Shown here: piece by piece, positions 55,820 through 63,929 of the stretch
Numbering within the stretch: position 1 is the first letter of the stretch
How the letters are laid out: every line of letters begins with the position of its first letter
Source: Croceibacterium salegens
Lineage (GTDB): Bacteria; Pseudomonadota; Alphaproteobacteria; Sphingomonadales; Sphingomonadaceae
Assembly (NCBI RefSeq): GCF_009827435.1
Contig: NZ_WTYM01000044.1
Location: 32,765 to 96,764, forward strand
Length of the DNA stretch: 64,000 nucleotides
Reading direction: 5' to 3'
Made by a program: the position numbers and the translations under genes
The notes under the pieces: generated by a model
Told to the model about the DNA's origin: nothing
Seen by the model: only the letters and a program-made list of their open reading frames with translations
The model's database searches: none

Positions 55820-57154
55820 ATGCAGCCATTCGCCAAGCTCTTGCGGCGGCTCGCCGAACGGGTCCCGGACGACCTCGTCGAGCTCCAGCAATGGCGCAGG
55901 CGGCTCGCCATGCTCGTCTCCGCTCTGCTGATCGGCCTGCTCGCGGTGGGCTTCGCCGCCGCCGGCGATTTCGCGCAGCGCGTGTTCGCGGCGCAGGCGG
56001 CGCGCGAATGGTACATGCCTTTGGTCCTCACTCCGGTAATCTTTGTCGTCATCGCCGCGCTGACCCGTTCTCTGGCCAACGAGGCGCGAGGTTCCGGCAT
56101 TCCGCAGGTCATTGCCGCGAGCCGCGATTCGGAAAAGGCGGAGAGCGGCGAACTTCTTTCGGTCCGCACCGGCGTGGCCAAGCTTCTGCTCTCGGTCGGT
56201 GCGCTGTTCGGCGGTGCATCGGCGGGGCGCGAAGGGCCCACCGTGCAACTCGGCGCGGCCATCATGGTGCAGGTCCACCGCCTGCTAAAGGTCCGCGTTT
56301 CGCCCGGCGTGCTCATCGCGGGCGGCGCGGCGGGCGTCGCCGCGGCCTTCAACACCCCGCTCGCCGGGATCGCCTTTGCCATCGAGGAACTGGCTGTCGC
56401 CTACGAGCAGCGTGTCGCGGTGCTGGTGATGGGGGCGGTTATGATCGCCGGCCTGACCAGCCAGGGGATCGCAGGCGACTACGTCTATTTCGGTCACGTC
56501 GGCCACGGAATGCCGGTGTCGAGCGTGCTCGTCGCCGCGCCGCTCGCCGGCGTTCTCGGCGGAGTTGCCGGGGGGCTTTTCTCGCGTGCGCTCCTCACGT
56601 TGCGCGGACCGGGCGGCCGCTGGAGCGGCGTGCTCGGTAAGCGACCTCTGGTGACCGCGCTCGTCTGCGGAGTGATCGTCGCGGCGATCGGTGTGGTCGC
56701 AGGCGGTACGACCTGGGGCACCGGCTATGAACCGACCAAGGCGTTGCTCGAAGGCGCGCGCGGCGATTACTGGTTCGGCCCGGCCAAGTTCCTTGCGGCA
56801 CTGGTGACCAGCGCTAGCGGCATTCCCGGCGGCATTTTTGCCCCCTCGCTGGCGGTCGGGGCAGGGCTGGGCAACCTGCTGACCCCGCTGTTTCCAAGCG
56901 AGCAGAGCGGCACCATCGTGCTGCTGGGTATGGCCGGGTACTTCGTCGGCGTCGTTCGTGCTCCTCTGACCGCAGTGATCATCCTCAGCGAGACGACCGG
57001 GACCACCGCGGTGATACTGCCGCTGTTCGCGACCTGCCTGATCGGCGACTGGGCCGGGTCGATGGTGTGCCGTGAGCGGCTCTACCACGCACTGGCGCGG
57101 GACTTCATGCCGCCGGTGCCAGAGGCGAAGGCGGAAGAAAACCGCTACACCTGA
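55820..57154 (+). CDS. ClC-type chloride/proton antiporter
   Basis: The 444-aa membrane protein has the ClC selectivity motifs: GSGIPQV near residue 95, GREGPTVQ near 137 containing the external gating Glu, AFNTPLAGIAFAIEEL near 176 with the internal proton Glu, and GIPGGIFAPSLA near 334. Both glutamates present argues for a Cl-/H+ exchanger rather than a channel. Such proteins help in acid resistance and pH balance. The ATG at 55820 was preferred to an in-frame start at 55745, which would include the inverted repeat. Confidence 0.92.
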   Translation: MQPFAKLLRRLAERVPDDLVELQQWRRRLAMLVSALLIGLLAVGFAAAGDFAQRVFAAQAAREWYMPLVLTPVIFVVIAALTRSLANEARGSGIPQVIAASRDSEKAESGELLSVRTGVAKLLLSVGALFGGASAGREGPTVQLGAAIMVQVHRLLKVRVSPGVLIAGGAAGVAAAFNTPLAGIAFAIEELAVAYEQRVAVLVMGAVMIAGLTSQGIAGDYVYFGHVGHGMPVSSVLVAAPLAGVLGGVAGGLFSRALLTLRGPGGRWSGVLGKRPLVTALVCGVIVAAIGVVAGGTTWGTGYEPTKALLEGARGDYWFGPAKFLAALVTSASGIPGGIFAPSLAVGAGLGNLLTPLFPSEQSGTIVLLGMAGYFVGVVRAPLTAVIILSETTGTTAVILPLFATCLIGDWAGSMVCRERLYHALARDFMPPVPEAKAEENRYT

Positions 57155-57279
57155 CGCAGCCGAAGCTCGTGGCCCGCGACCGTTCGCCAGCCATTGAAGA
57201 ATTGTTCACCCTGCGCGTTTAGGATCGCTCACAGCCGCCAAAAAGCGGAAGGGTTGCGCCTTGAGAGGGGCCTGAAGAG

Positions 57280-58116
57280 ATGAACGCTGGCATGCGAATC
57301 CTGCTGTTGTTCGACAACAACGGCGCCGAATATGTCTCGCGAATTCGCGAATCCGTGACCCGCACGGGCCGATCGTCCGGTTTCCAGGTTGTATCGGAGA
57401 ACCTTTTCTCCAGCGGCCGCCAGGTGGCAGACGTCATCGCCGACGACACGATCGCCGGCGTCATCCTCACGCCTCCATTGTCGGACGACCGCCATGTGCT
57501 GGGCCTGATCGAGGAGCGCAAGCTGCCCTACGTGCGGATCGCTCCGATGCTCGATCTCAGCCGCGGCTGCACGGTCATCATGGACGAGTACGACGCGGCG
57601 CGGGCGATCACCGACTACCTGCTGCAGCGCGGCCACCGGCGGATCGGTTTCGTGCGCGGACCGAACGTCCACCTCGTCTCGATGCGGCGCTACAACGGTT
57701 ATGCCAACGCTATCGGCGGCAAGGGCTTGCGGATCGACCACGCGCTGGTCGCGCAGGGCGACTTCTCGCGTCAGTCGGGACGCGAGCAGGCTGCCGCGCT
57801 GTTCGCCGCCAAACCGACCGCGATCTTCGCCAGCAACGACGAGATGGCCGCGGGCATCATCGACGCCGCCGTTGCCTCCGGAATTTCTGTCCCGGACGAC
57901 ATCTCGCTGGTCGGGTTCGACGACAATGCCGTCGCCAAGACGATCCGTCCCGGCCTCACCACCGTGCGTCAGCCGCTCGAGGAAATGGGCGAAATGGCCT
58001 GCAAGCTGGTGGCGGAACGCGTCATCCACCCTGCACGCGGGGCGAGACATGAGCAGATCCCGTTCCAGATCGTAGAGCGGGCTTCGGTGATCGAAGCGGT
58101 TGCGCGCGCGGCCTGA
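57280..58116 (+). CDS. LacI-family sugar-binding domain lacking the DNA-binding domain
   Basis: The 278-aa protein aligns by eye with the ligand-binding core of LacI/PurR regulators: ILLLFDNNGAEYVSRI at the start, RGHRRIGFVRGP near residue 120, IFASNDEMAAGI near 186, and VGFDDNAVAKTIRPGLTTVRQP near 215. The usual N-terminal helix-turn-helix and hinge (about 60 residues) are absent. The 125-bp gap upstream is too short for them and encodes no HTH in any frame I read. It may be a truncated regulator or a stand-alone sensor. No signal peptide, so not a transport binding protein. Confidence 0.8.
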   Translation: MNAGMRILLLFDNNGAEYVSRIRESVTRTGRSSGFQVVSENLFSSGRQVADVIADDTIAGVILTPPLSDDRHVLGLIEERKLPYVRIAPMLDLSRGCTVIMDEYDAARAITDYLLQRGHRRIGFVRGPNVHLVSMRRYNGYANAIGGKGLRIDHALVAQGDFSRQSGREQAAALFAAKPTAIFASNDEMAAGIIDAAVASGISVPDDISLVGFDDNAVAKTIRPGLTTVRQPLEEMGEMACKLVAERVIHPARGARHEQIPFQIVERASVIEAVARAA

Positions 58117-58140
58117 CGCCGCTTCAGAATTCGCGAGCGC

Positions 58141-59001
58141 TCAGGATCCGGGCCTGCTCCGGCCGCAGCTCGGCGTTGTGCACACTGTCACCTCGTGAAT
58201 GTAGCGGTTCTTGCCGTTCAATATCCGGAACGTCTGGCTGGCCGGGGTTCCTGGGTGATACGGGCCGAGACCGGCATCGATCCACGAGAAGTTGTGAAAG
58301 ATGCTGACAGCGCCGATGGTCTCGTCGATCACGTAGCGGCGGTTACCCGTGCTAATCGGCTGCGGGAACGCCCCCATGTCGCAAGTATTGCCCTCCGGGT
58401 TCCGACTGCCGGTGTAGATCCGGCCTTCGAGCCGGGCGCAGGGCGTACCGTGCGGCACGGGCAGGTCCGGTGCTCCCCAGTTGTTGATGTAGGCGTCGGC
58501 GGCGGCCTGCAGGACCCCGCGCCTGTCGCGCTTGTCTTCAGGGATCTCGCCCCAGTCCTCGACTCGTGTCTGGGCAAGGTGCGCGTCGGCGCCGAACACC
58601 CAGTCGCCGTCGTCGGTTACGATCGACTCCATCACGGTCACCTTGCCGGCGTCGTTCACCTCCATCCGAGTGTGGATGACGTAGGGGTGCGCGTTTGTGG
58701 CCGAAGTTATCTCTGTAAAGGTCGCACACTGCGTGGTGTCGAGGAAGCTGCGGGTGAAATCGACCGGCAGCGGCTGGCTGAGAACGCCCGCGCCAATAGC
58801 CACAGGCAGGTTGTTCTCTCCGTAATACGCCTTGTCCGCAAGCGGCAACTTGCCCGGGTCCCCGGCCGCCTGTGCCGCGACGTATGTGGCCGCGAGCCCT
58901 TGCAGCATCGCGCGGCTGCATTCGGCGTGGGCGTTTGTCGAAAAAGCCATCCCGGCCAGGGCAACCGACAGACCGATTGCGCCTTTGGTCCACTGCGACA
59001 T
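58141..59001 (-). CDS. Secreted DUF8021-type protein
   Basis: The 286-aa protein has a signal peptide (1-26, ending NAHA). The mature domain has six cysteines in CSRAML, TTQCATF, GTPCARLEG, NTCDMG and a C-terminal CTTPSC. Segments such as TYVAAQAAGDP, LSQPLPVDFTRS, ATNAHPYVIHTRM, KRDRRGVLQAAADAY and RRYVIDETIGAV strongly recall a secreted domain (DUF8021) that I know mainly from filamentous fungi. Function unknown. A repeat element lies directly upstream. Confidence 0.6.
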   Translation of the reverse strand: MSQWTKGAIGLSVALAGMAFSTNAHAECSRAMLQGLAATYVAAQAAGDPGKLPLADKAYYGENNLPVAIGAGVLSQPLPVDFTRSFLDTTQCATFTEITSATNAHPYVIHTRMEVNDAGKVTVMESIVTDDGDWVFGADAHLAQTRVEDWGEIPEDKRDRRGVLQAAADAYINNWGAPDLPVPHGTPCARLEGRIYTGSRNPEGNTCDMGAFPQPISTGNRRYVIDETIGAVSIFHNFSWIDAGLGPYHPGTPASQTFRILNGKNRYIHEVTVCTTPSCGRSRPGS

Positions 59002-59076
59002 GAATGTTCCTCCCCCTCGTTCCCGGCGTCAGACAGCACCCGGGCCGTCGCGTTCTAGGGTAACCGTAGCCCCGTT

Positions 59077-59161
59077 GTCAGCCCGGACTTGTTCCGGGCC
59101 AGTGCTTTACTTGGCAACGCCGGAAAAGTTGAGCACCGCCCCGGAACAAGTCCGGGGTGAC
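59077..59161. repeat. Nested palindromic repeat (CCCGGACTTGTTCCGGG type)
   Basis: The left arm (59077-59098) and right arm (59139-59161) are near-perfect inverted copies, and each arm is itself a small palindrome (CCGGA...TCCGG). The spacer is about 40 nt. Elements of this type are widely dispersed in sphingomonad genomes. It lies between the DUF8021 and acylphosphatase genes. Confidence 0.75.
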
Positions 59162-59187
59162 GAAGTGGGTTTGCCTGCAAGGTTGCC

Positions 59188-59454
59188 TTAACGCCTCCCA
59201 AACCCCTCGTACCCCTCGACCGCAACCTCGCGCTCCTCGATCCGCTCGACGCGGGCATGCGAGGGTCCTTCGTGCATCGCCGCGATCATTTGCAGGACCG
59301 CAGCGTCCTCGCCCTCGACATGCGCCTCGACCGTGCCGTCGGGCAGGTTTCGGACCCACCCCGCCACGCCGAGAGAATGCGCAGTCCTGACTGTCCATTC
59401 ACGATAGAACACGCCTTGCACGCGTCCGTGGATGATGAGATGGCGGGCGTTCAT
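59188..59454 (-). CDS. acyP: Acylphosphatase
   Basis: The 88-aa enzyme hydrolyses acyl phosphates. It shows the signature GRVQGVFYREW with the catalytic Arg near residue 18, and GWVRNLPDGTVEAHVEG with the catalytic Asn near 36. Standard length for the family. It lies between two intergenic repeats. Confidence 0.94.
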   Translation of the reverse strand: MNARHLIIHGRVQGVFYREWTVRTAHSLGVAGWVRNLPDGTVEAHVEGEDAAVLQMIAAMHEGPSHARVERIEEREVAVEGYEGFGRR

Positions 59455-59475
59455 GCGGCCAACTTACTTCACCTC

Positions 59476-59552
59476 GTCATCCTCACGAAGTTTGGGATTC
59501 AGCGTCACGCGGCGCAGAGACCAGACTGGCTTCCCGCATTCGTGGGAATGAC
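59476..59552. repeat. Inverted repeat element (GTCATCC...GGAATGAC type)
   Basis: GTCATCCTCACGAA (59476-59489) and TTCGTGGGAATGAC (59539-59552) are inverted copies matching at 12 of 14 positions. The CAGACTGGCTTCCCGC near the right arm is typical of a dispersed sphingomonad repeat. Confidence 0.6.
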
Positions 59553-59587
59553 CTTAAGCGTGTGGAAAGCAGTCGTTGACCCTAAGC

Positions 59588-59884
59588 TCATTCTCCGAGA
59601 AGCCTCTTGTCCGCCAGCACCGCCTCAAGCGCCACGAGCCAGCTTTCGAAATAGCCGCGACTGGGGGTGAGCGGATCCTCGCCTTCGGCCTCAGCCACGG
59701 CTGCGATCAGCGCCTGCTGGAAGTCGGCCCATGCGAAGCGGCCTTGTTCGGCGAGGCTCACCGCCATCGCGAAGGCGCGGCGTTCCCATTCGTCGTGAAA
59801 CACCAACTCTCCGCTCTTGCGCGGCAGCGCCTCACGCCCCGGCATTTCGGCAATGGCCGGATCGGCGAGCCGTTCCTGGATCAT
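59588..59884 (-). CDS. Nitrile hydratase accessory protein
   Basis: The 98-aa protein resembles the N-terminal part of the nitrile hydratase beta subunit: [31 protein letters not shown], then [13 protein letters not shown]. Proteins of this type help insert cobalt or mature the alpha subunit. It overlaps the alpha-subunit gene by ATGA and is the last gene of the operon. Confidence 0.88.
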   Translation of the reverse strand: MIQERLADPAIAEMPGREALPRKSGELVFHDEWERRAFAMAVSLAEQGRFAWADFQQALIAAVAEAEGEDPLTPSRGYFESWLVALEAVLADKRLLGE

Positions 59885-60543
59885 GCCGGCTCGACCTTGG
59901 TCACGCCGATCATCGCGTCGCGTTCGACCAGTTCGGCCAGCTGCTCCTCGCTCATCCCCTCGGTCCCGGCCGGTCGCTCGGGGAGGACGAGGTAGCGGAC
60001 CTCCGCGCTGCTATCCCACACGCGCACTTCGACATCGTCGGGCAATTCGGTGCCGAAATCGGCGAGCACGCCGCGCGGATCGACCACCACGCGGCTGCGA
60101 TAGGCATAGTCCTTGTACCAGGTCGGCGGCAGGCCGAGTACCGGCCACGGGTAACAGGAGCACAACGTACAGACGACGACATTGTGTATCTCGGGCGTGT
60201 TCTCGCACACCACCATGTGTTCGCCCTGTAGCCCGCCATAGCCGAGCTCGGCGATTGCGGCGGTGGCATTGTCCAGTAACCGCTGCTTGTACGCCGGATC
60301 GGTCCACGCACGAGCTACCACCCGGGCGCCATTCATCGGGCCAAGGTCGTTTTCGTAGATGTCCACCGCGCGGTCGAGCGCGCCGCGGTCGACGATCCCC
60401 TTGGCAACCAGCAAATCTTCCAGCCGCGCGACCTTTTCGGTCAGTTCGCGGTTGCGCTCTTCGCTGCGCTGGCTGCTATGATAGGGGCTCGGCGGCGCAT
60501 CATGCGCATGGCCGTGGTCATGGGCGTGATCGTCGTGGCTCAT
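59881..60543 (-). CDS. nthA: Nitrile hydratase subunit alpha, cobalt type
   Basis: The 220-aa subunit holds the metal site [10 protein letters not shown] with Cys125, Cys128, Ser129 and Cys130. Thr in the first position (CTLCSC) marks the cobalt type; iron types have CSLCSC. The enzyme hydrates nitriles to amides. The N-terminus is unusually His-rich (six His in residues 3-14), which could bind metal. The ATG at 60543 lies 1 nt after the beta-subunit gene. Confidence 0.95.
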   Translation of the reverse strand: MSHDDHAHDHGHAHDAPPSPYHSSQRSEERNRELTEKVARLEDLLVAKGIVDRGALDRAVDIYENDLGPMNGARVVARAWTDPAYKQRLLDNATAAIAELGYGGLQGEHMVVCENTPEIHNVVVCTLCSCYPWPVLGLPPTWYKDYAYRSRVVVDPRGVLADFGTELPDDVEVRVWDSSAEVRYLVLPERPAGTEGMSEEQLAELVERDAMIGVTKVEPA

Positions 60544-60544
60544 G

Positions 60545-61216
60545 TCACGCCTCCCCTTCCGCACGCGGTTCCAGATAGCTTTCCCACAAATCGATATAGA
60601 CGCAGTCGCGTCGTGTGACATTATCGCCCCACAATTCGCGCGCCTCGAACCGTACGCCGTAGAGCGGATGCGGGTTTTCGCCCCGGTCGTGGGCATGCGT
60701 GTCGGGAAAGACGTGGCAGCCGCGATAGGCGACCACCGTGCCGCGCTTTCCGCGCACATAGCGGGGCAGGCGGGTGTGACCTTTGACCTCCATGTTGCGG
60801 GCGCGGACCTCGTCGTCAGGCTTGAACGCAGGCGTGATATCGACATCGCGGATGGCCGGATCGCCACCCTTGAGAAAAGCGGCAATCGCCTCCGCGTCGG
60901 GAGCAGGGAAAGGCAGTCCCGGCTTGAACTTGGACTTGCCGGTCACGATTTCCTCCGCCGTGGCGAAGCCCAGTTCCTGCGACAGCATCGCGACCATAGT
61001 CATCCAGCTCTCGAAATAGCTCTGATTCAGGTAGCGGGGCGGCTCGATTCGCTCGCGCGCATGGCGGCAGCGGTCCACCGGACCGAGGAACGGCGTCGCC
61101 AGCAGGTTCAGGGCGAAGGCGCGCCGCTGCCAGTTGTGGTGGAATGGGTGATACCCGGGCTCGGGGATCACCGGCCCGAACGTGGTGATTCCGCCCATGT
61201 CGTGGATGCCGTCCAT
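60545..61216 (-). CDS. nthB: Nitrile hydratase subunit beta
   Basis: The 223-aa subunit starts [16 protein letters not shown], the standard beta N-terminus. [16 protein letters not shown] lies near residue 65, [14 protein letters not shown] near 148, and the C-terminal domain includes [10 protein letters not shown]. Gene order beta-alpha-accessory is that of cobalt-type operons. No amidase or aldoxime dehydratase lies in the window. Confidence 0.95.
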   Translation of the reverse strand: MDGIHDMGGITTFGPVIPEPGYHPFHHNWQRRAFALNLLATPFLGPVDRCRHARERIEPPRYLNQSYFESWMTMVAMLSQELGFATAEEIVTGKSKFKPGLPFPAPDAEAIAAFLKGGDPAIRDVDITPAFKPDDEVRARNMEVKGHTRLPRYVRGKRGTVVAYRGCHVFPDTHAHDRGENPHPLYGVRFEARELWGDNVTRRDCVYIDLWESYLEPRAEGEA

Positions 61217-61320
61217 CAGCTTCTCCCAAAGCCTCGATGCAGTGGGTCAGTAATCGTAACCCTCGAATAGCATAGCAGGTCACGAAATCGTTGGGACAGA
61301 TATTTGGTGGTGCACAAATG

Positions 61321-61406
61321 TCCGCAATTAGGTCGTTAGCGGCTGGTCCGTTCTTGGCGCTCTGCCAGCTCGGCGTTGAGGTCGCGAACTGGGTGGAAAG
61401 CGGACG
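61321..61406. repeat. Dispersed repeat, full copy with GTCCGC/GCGGAC ends
   Basis: The 86-bp element starts GTCCGCAATTAGGTCGTTAGC and ends AAAGCGGAC, so its ends are inverted hexamers. It shares roughly 70% of positions over about 70 bp, without gaps, with the element at 62052. It lies between nthB and the DUF3885 gene, 5 nt from the stop of the latter. Confidence 0.6.
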
Positions 61407-61411
61407 GCCCG

Positions 61412-62023
61412 TCAGCCTTCGAATATTTCTTTCATTAGCGGTCGGTCATAGTCGAGCAGCCAACTTCTGAACTGGTCATAAAGTCCAGCTGTTTGCTCTT
61501 TGGTGATTGAGGTGATGTCCATCCCCCGGTCGTCGTAGGCGTCGACCGACACACCGTGCGCCAGATTCACCAGTTTGGATTTGACTGGCGCAACAGGGCC
61601 GATGCCGATGTCCTGCGCGACTTGATTCCAGATCAGAATATCCGCCTGATCCCAAGTCAGATTAACCGCGCGGTGCACCCAAAGCTCTGCCTCATCGTCC
61701 TCGTCATCCCCGGGCCAACAATAGCCTTTCCAGGTCGCAAGAGCCGCCTTGGTCGGCACTCCCAACTCCTCGAGATAGTCAAAGCCCGTTCCCCCCATCC
61801 AACCGTGCTGTTCAGCTCTTATATCTGTTCTGGGGTCGGGATAGGCAGCGATAACGCCGATCAGTCCGTCCGTTGGAAGCGCAGCTCGGGCCAGGCAACG
61901 GGCGCGATCATAGCTAGTCGTGAACATCGTCAAATAAGCGCCGCCCTCATTTAGCCCAAACCTGAGCCGATGCGGCGAGGCCCACAAATTGCGCTCCCAG
62001 TCTGGACCCAAAGTCAAAGTCAT
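61412..62023 (-). CDS. DUF3885 domain protein
   Basis: The 203-aa cytosolic protein ends with the DUF3885 signature: VDAYDDRGMDITSITKEQTAGLYDQFRSWLLDYDR. The rest is acidic, with many Trp residues. Function unknown; in other bacteria DUF3885 proteins sit among toxin-immunity and other accessory genes. I chose the ATG at 62023; 62059 is an alternative, lying inside a repeat copy. The gene is bracketed by two direct copies of one repeat. Confidence 0.75.
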   Translation of the reverse strand: MTLTLGPDWERNLWASPHRLRFGLNEGGAYLTMFTTSYDRARCLARAALPTDGLIGVIAAYPDPRTDIRAEQHGWMGGTGFDYLEELGVPTKAALATWKGYCWPGDDEDDEAELWVHRAVNLTWDQADILIWNQVAQDIGIGPVAPVKSKLVNLAHGVSVDAYDDRGMDITSITKEQTAGLYDQFRSWLLDYDRPLMKEIFEG

Positions 62024-62051
62024 TGTTCGTCTATAGTTTGCAGTGCAAGAC

Positions 62052-62130
62052 GTCCGCAATTGGGTCGTTTGCGGTCGGTCCGCTCCCGACGCTCGAATAG
62101 CTCGGCGACGAGCTCACGACGAGGTGGTTA
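62052..62130. repeat. Dispersed repeat, second copy
   Basis: Begins GTCCGCAATTGGGTCGTTTGC and aligns without gaps to the copy at 61321 in the same orientation; the 3' end is degraded. It lies directly upstream of the DUF3885 start. Confidence 0.6.
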
Positions 62131-62175
62131 GCTGACATTGGCCTTCGTCGGCCTCCAAGGTAGCGACGTAAGGTG

Positions 62176-62994
62176 TTAGGCGGCTCTCAGGAGGAAATCG
62201 GCAGTCTTTTGCGGCTCATCGATCATCATCATGTGCCCACCGTCCCATGCTTCGACATACCAACTGCTATCATCTTTGTAATTGTCGTAATTGCCCTGGA
62301 ACAGCGGCGAACTGCGTATCCACAAATAGGCTTTTTTGGCGATGCCATCGACTGCGCCAGTCAGCGAAATCGGCTCGGACCCGGTCCCAATCGGCGTGGG
62401 TGTGTAGCGCCAACGTTGGTCTTGCGGGATTCCGAACTCGTCCATCATCGCGGTCGGCATCGGAAACGCAGCGGGAGCTCCGCCGGTTGAGGGGCCTGGA
62501 GGCGGGCCGGGAGGCGGCCCTTCGGGACTTCCGGGCACCCTACTCAGGCTCAGAACTGAATCTCCGTCCTTGGGCAGAAAGGCGTCGAGATAGACTAGGG
62601 ATGAGATGCGCTCGGCCATCCGGTCGGCAGCTCCGGTCGCGGGAACGCCACCATAGGAATGGGAGACCAGGACGACATTGTCCAATTCGTGAAATTTGAT
62701 CGCGTTTACGATGTCGGTGATGTGAGTGGTGAGGTTGATCTCGTTGTTCAGGCGGTGCGAGTCCTCGGCTAGGCCGCTCAGTGTGAGCGCGTGGACAGTG
62801 TGACCCTTGGTGCGCAATATCGACGCCACCTCGTCGTAAACAAATGCTCCGCACCATGCACCCGGCACTAGCACGAAAGTCTTGCTCTCGCTGTCTGGCG
62901 CCCGGCAGACCTGCGCCTTCGCATTGGTTGAGGCAAACGCGGCCCCAGCGGCCAGCGCCCCGCTAGAGAGCTTCAGGAAATCGCGCTTATTCAT
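62176..62994 (-). CDS. Exported alpha/beta hydrolase
   Basis: The 272-aa protein has a Tat-like leader with Lys-Arg instead of twin Arg (NKRDFLKLSSGAL), cleaved near NAKA at 27. The hydrolase core shows FVLVPGAWCGAFVYDEVA (oxyanion region), the nucleophile elbow SHSYGG near residue 111, and the C-terminal His in AWDGGHMMMIDEP. A Pro/Gly-rich loop (PPPGPPPGPSTGG) is inserted near 160. It resembles the EstC/salicylate esterase-like group. Substrate unknown. AAAGGAG precedes the ATG. Confidence 0.82.
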   Translation of the reverse strand: MNKRDFLKLSSGALAAGAAFASTNAKAQVCRAPDSESKTFVLVPGAWCGAFVYDEVASILRTKGHTVHALTLSGLAEDSHRLNNEINLTTHITDIVNAIKFHELDNVVLVSHSYGGVPATGAADRMAERISSLVYLDAFLPKDGDSVLSLSRVPGSPEGPPPGPPPGPSTGGAPAAFPMPTAMMDEFGIPQDQRWRYTPTPIGTGSEPISLTGAVDGIAKKAYLWIRSSPLFQGNYDNYKDDSSWYVEAWDGGHMMMIDEPQKTADFLLRAA

Positions 62995-63132
62995 TGTGAG
63001 TCTCCTTTCCCTGATCCTTCCAATACACAAAGCCACGTGACGGCCGGCACCTTCCAATTTGCTTCGAACGTATAGAAGCTAGCATGACGTTCCATCGCGG
63101 CCGAACTATGTAGGTTGAGCTGTTTCGAAAGC

Positions 63133-63166
63133 GTCCGCTTTGGGTCGTTTCCCACTTGGCAGCTAA
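63133..63166. repeat. Dispersed repeat, partial third copy
   Basis: GTCCGCTTTGGGTCGTTTCCC matches the start of the copies at 61321 and 62052. It lies in the 206-bp gap between the hydrolase and the terminal membrane-protein gene. Confidence 0.5.
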
Positions 63167-63200
63167 GGGGGGAAAGTGATTTCTTCTTCGAGCCCGATAT

Positions 63201-63929
63201 TTAGCTTACAAACCAGTTGAAGAATGACCGCCAAGGCCTCGTCTGCGCCAAGGTGAACATCGATACCTGCATGGCAAACATAAGTCCTGCGGCGATGAGG
63301 AATGGGTTGTGCCTTCCCAGCTTGCGGCGTTCCCATAACCCAAGTGTCAGCAAGACAATGTCCAACAATAGCCATGAACCGACGAGGACCGGGAAAGTCG
63401 CCTCCGTGGGAGCCGTGCGGTTGATGATGCGATCTGTCGCTGCAGTGATGATGGGGAACACCGTGCATAGTATATAGCGTGCGTGGAGTGCAGTCCGTTT
63501 CCGGTGGATGAGTGCCAGTGTGAAGAAAGCTCCAAAGAGCGCGGCACTGGCCAGGGAAATGAACAGGAAGGGGGGAATCATCGCGACCTGTTCTTCCGGG
63601 ACGGCTTGATCCGGCCCGACCATGAATATCAACTGCTGCCGGATCAGAAGGACCATGACGGTGAGGATGAAAGCCACAAAGAGCGGCGTTATCCTGCCGA
63701 TCTGCCGGTGCAGGGATCTATAGCCCTTTCGTATCAACAGCGGTTGAACGACAAGCAGACAGAACCAGAGCGTCATCGAAATCGCATGGACATAGTAGAG
63801 CGGAAACTGCTGCCTGGCCTGGGTCATATGAAATGGGCCGGAAAAATATGTCGGCCAGAAACCCCAGATCGCAACTAGGAAAAAGCCAAGAAAGATTAAT
63901 GCCCCGAAGCGCGAAAGCAGCCCAGTCAT
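63201..63929 (-). CDS. Polytopic membrane protein of unknown function
   Basis: The 242-aa protein has about seven predicted transmembrane helices. It begins with a hydrophobic N-terminus (LIFLGFFLVAIWGFWPTYF). Conserved-looking His residues occur in YYVHAISMTLWF, LHRQIGRI and LIHRKRTALHARYI. The pattern is like small bacterial membrane proteins of the DUF2306 type, but I cannot assign it firmly. I chose the ATG at 63929 (GGGGGC upstream) over an in-frame start at 63986. Confidence 0.65.
   Translation of the reverse strand: MTGLLSRFGALIFLGFFLVAIWGFWPTYFSGPFHMTQARQQFPLYYVHAISMTLWFCLLVVQPLLIRKGYRSLHRQIGRITPLFVAFILTVMVLLIRQQLIFMVGPDQAVPEEQVAMIPPFLFISLASAALFGAFFTLALIHRKRTALHARYILCTVFPIITAATDRIINRTAPTEATFPVLVGSWLLLDIVLLTLGLWERRKLGRHNPFLIAAGLMFAMQVSMFTLAQTRPWRSFFNWFVS

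Noticed and set aside
62160..62182. Possible integron attC site: GCCTAAC at the hydrolase stop, in an array of same-strand genes with repeats in the gaps
   Set aside because: No matching GTTRRRY site at a suitable distance, no similar site at the other two stops, and no integrase in the window. The gap repeats belong to a family also found at 36899, outside the array.
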